64,000 bases of DNA from the NCBI GenBank assembly GCA_947259405.1, contig CAMYLY010000001.1, positions 1 through 64,000 of the forward strand, written 5' to 3'. The notes below the pieces were generated by a model that saw only the letters and a list, made by a program, of their open reading frames with translations, was not told where the DNA came from and did not search any database. The translations under genes and the position numbers were made by a program. Positions 63,696-64,000 of this stretch are shown piece after piece (the first letter of the stretch is position 1; each line of letters begins with the position of its first letter). The stretch is from an uncultured Gemmatimonadales bacterium. Its GTDB lineage: Bacteria; Gemmatimonadota; Gemmatimonadetes; Gemmatimonadales; GWC2-71-9.

Positions 63696-64000
63696 ATGGC
63701 GCATCCGCAATTCCGGCTGTTCAAAGGCAGAAGCGGGAAGTTCTACTTTAACCTCACGGCGAAAAACGGCCAGGTGGTTTTGACTGGTCAGGGCTATGGC
63801 TCCAAGGTGGGCGCTCGCAACGGCATCAAAGCGGTGAAGAAATGCTCAAAGCGCAAGACCTTGTTCGAGCGTAAGACGGCCAAGAACGGGAAGTACTACT
63901 TCGTGCTCACGTCTCCAAACGGACAGACCATCGGCAAAAGCGAAATGTACAGCTCATCGTCGGGACGATCGAACGGAATCGCGTCCGTGAAGGCCAACGC
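63696..64000 (+). CDS. YegP / UPF0339 (DUF1508) family protein, 3' end outside the window
   Basis: ATG 63696 follows GGAGG by seven bases. The visible 101 residues contain two tandem DUF1508 repeats: FRLFKGRSGKFYFNLTAKNG and GYGSKVGARNGIKAVKK in the first, FERKTAKNGKYYFVLTSPNG and MYSSSSGRSNGIASVK in the second. Each repeat is a small beta-beta-alpha unit found in YegP-like proteins of unknown function. The stop is beyond 64000. The promoter-like boxes at 63624-63652 lie 43 bases upstream. Confidence 0.93.
   Translation, partial: MAHPQFRLFKGRSGKFYFNLTAKNGQVVLTGQGYGSKVGARNGIKAVKKCSKRKTLFERKTAKNGKYYFVLTSPNGQTIGKSEMYSSSSGRSNGIASVKAN

Noticed and set aside
1-64000. Mobile elements or phage genes
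   Set aside because: No transposase, integrase, phage structural gene or tRNA-associated direct repeat was seen; base composition looks uniform by eye.

Overview
The window is one continuous, gene-dense stretch of a GC-rich (roughly 60-65 % by eye) bacterial chromosome. It carries no tRNA, rRNA, insertion sequence, phage gene or CRISPR array that I can see. Gene content points to Gemmatimonadota or a close relative (inference): three PknB-type Ser/Thr kinases (one with a TPR tail, one behind a multi-pass membrane domain), many exported peptidases whose signal peptides end in Ala-x-Ala-Gln, two giant HExxH 'DUF5117-type' metalloproteases, a BNR/sortilin-type propeller protein of over 1000 residues and carboxypeptidase-regulatory-like proteins. 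The lifestyle suggested is an aerobic or microaerobic peptide and amino-acid scavenger (S9 x2, M19, M20, DUF5117 x2, tryptophanase) with PQQ-linked periplasmic oxidations feeding a c-type cytochrome.

Layout. 1-6.8 kb: the 3' end of an FMN alpha-hydroxy-acid oxidase, a frameshifted histone-deacetylase homologue, a secreted S9 peptidase, an exported amidohydrolase with an M29-like tail, a YdjM-type membrane hydrolase and a DinB protein. 6.8-16 kb: beta-propeller lipoprotein, serine hydrolase, Sco1 protein, diguanylate cyclase translationally coupled to idi, a glutamate-cysteine-ligase/CBS fusion, a membrane Ser/Thr kinase and a zinc-ribbon protein. 16-25 kb: MscS channel, TPR kinase, sorbosone-type dehydrogenase, and a cytochrome c/PQQ dehydrogenase pair. 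25-34.9 kb: a peptide-degradation block (metalloprotease, S9 peptidase, secreted FAH-family protein, second metalloprotease, tryptophanase) whose spacers hold a period-9 GGGATAGAG repeat. 34.9-45 kb: atypical pyruvate kinase, zinc-ribbon membrane protein, third kinase, a surface CarboxypepD_reg protein, an orphan type IV pilin and a redoxin. 45-64 kb: a ZIP/permease fusion, M20 and M19 peptidases, PP2C phosphatase, BNR protein, OmpA lipoprotein, an 892-residue coiled-coil protein, a short CorA-like protein, PEP carboxylase and a YegP (UPF0339) protein.

Two observations stand out. First, the redoxin at 43623-44246 (minus strand) is interrupted by a single in-frame TGA exactly at the first position of its CxxC-type active site. 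Its reading frame continues with good family similarity on both sides, and a small stem-loop sits just downstream of the TGA. I read this as a selenocysteine peroxiredoxin-like protein (UxxC) that ordinary gene calling would split into two fragments. Second, the spacers contain a dispersed family of 9-bp repeats (consensus GGGATAGAG or GGGACAGAG). The largest copy forms an inverted repeat with arms of about 56 bp between two convergent genes and supplies the TAG stop codons of both; another copy encodes the C-terminus of a protein.
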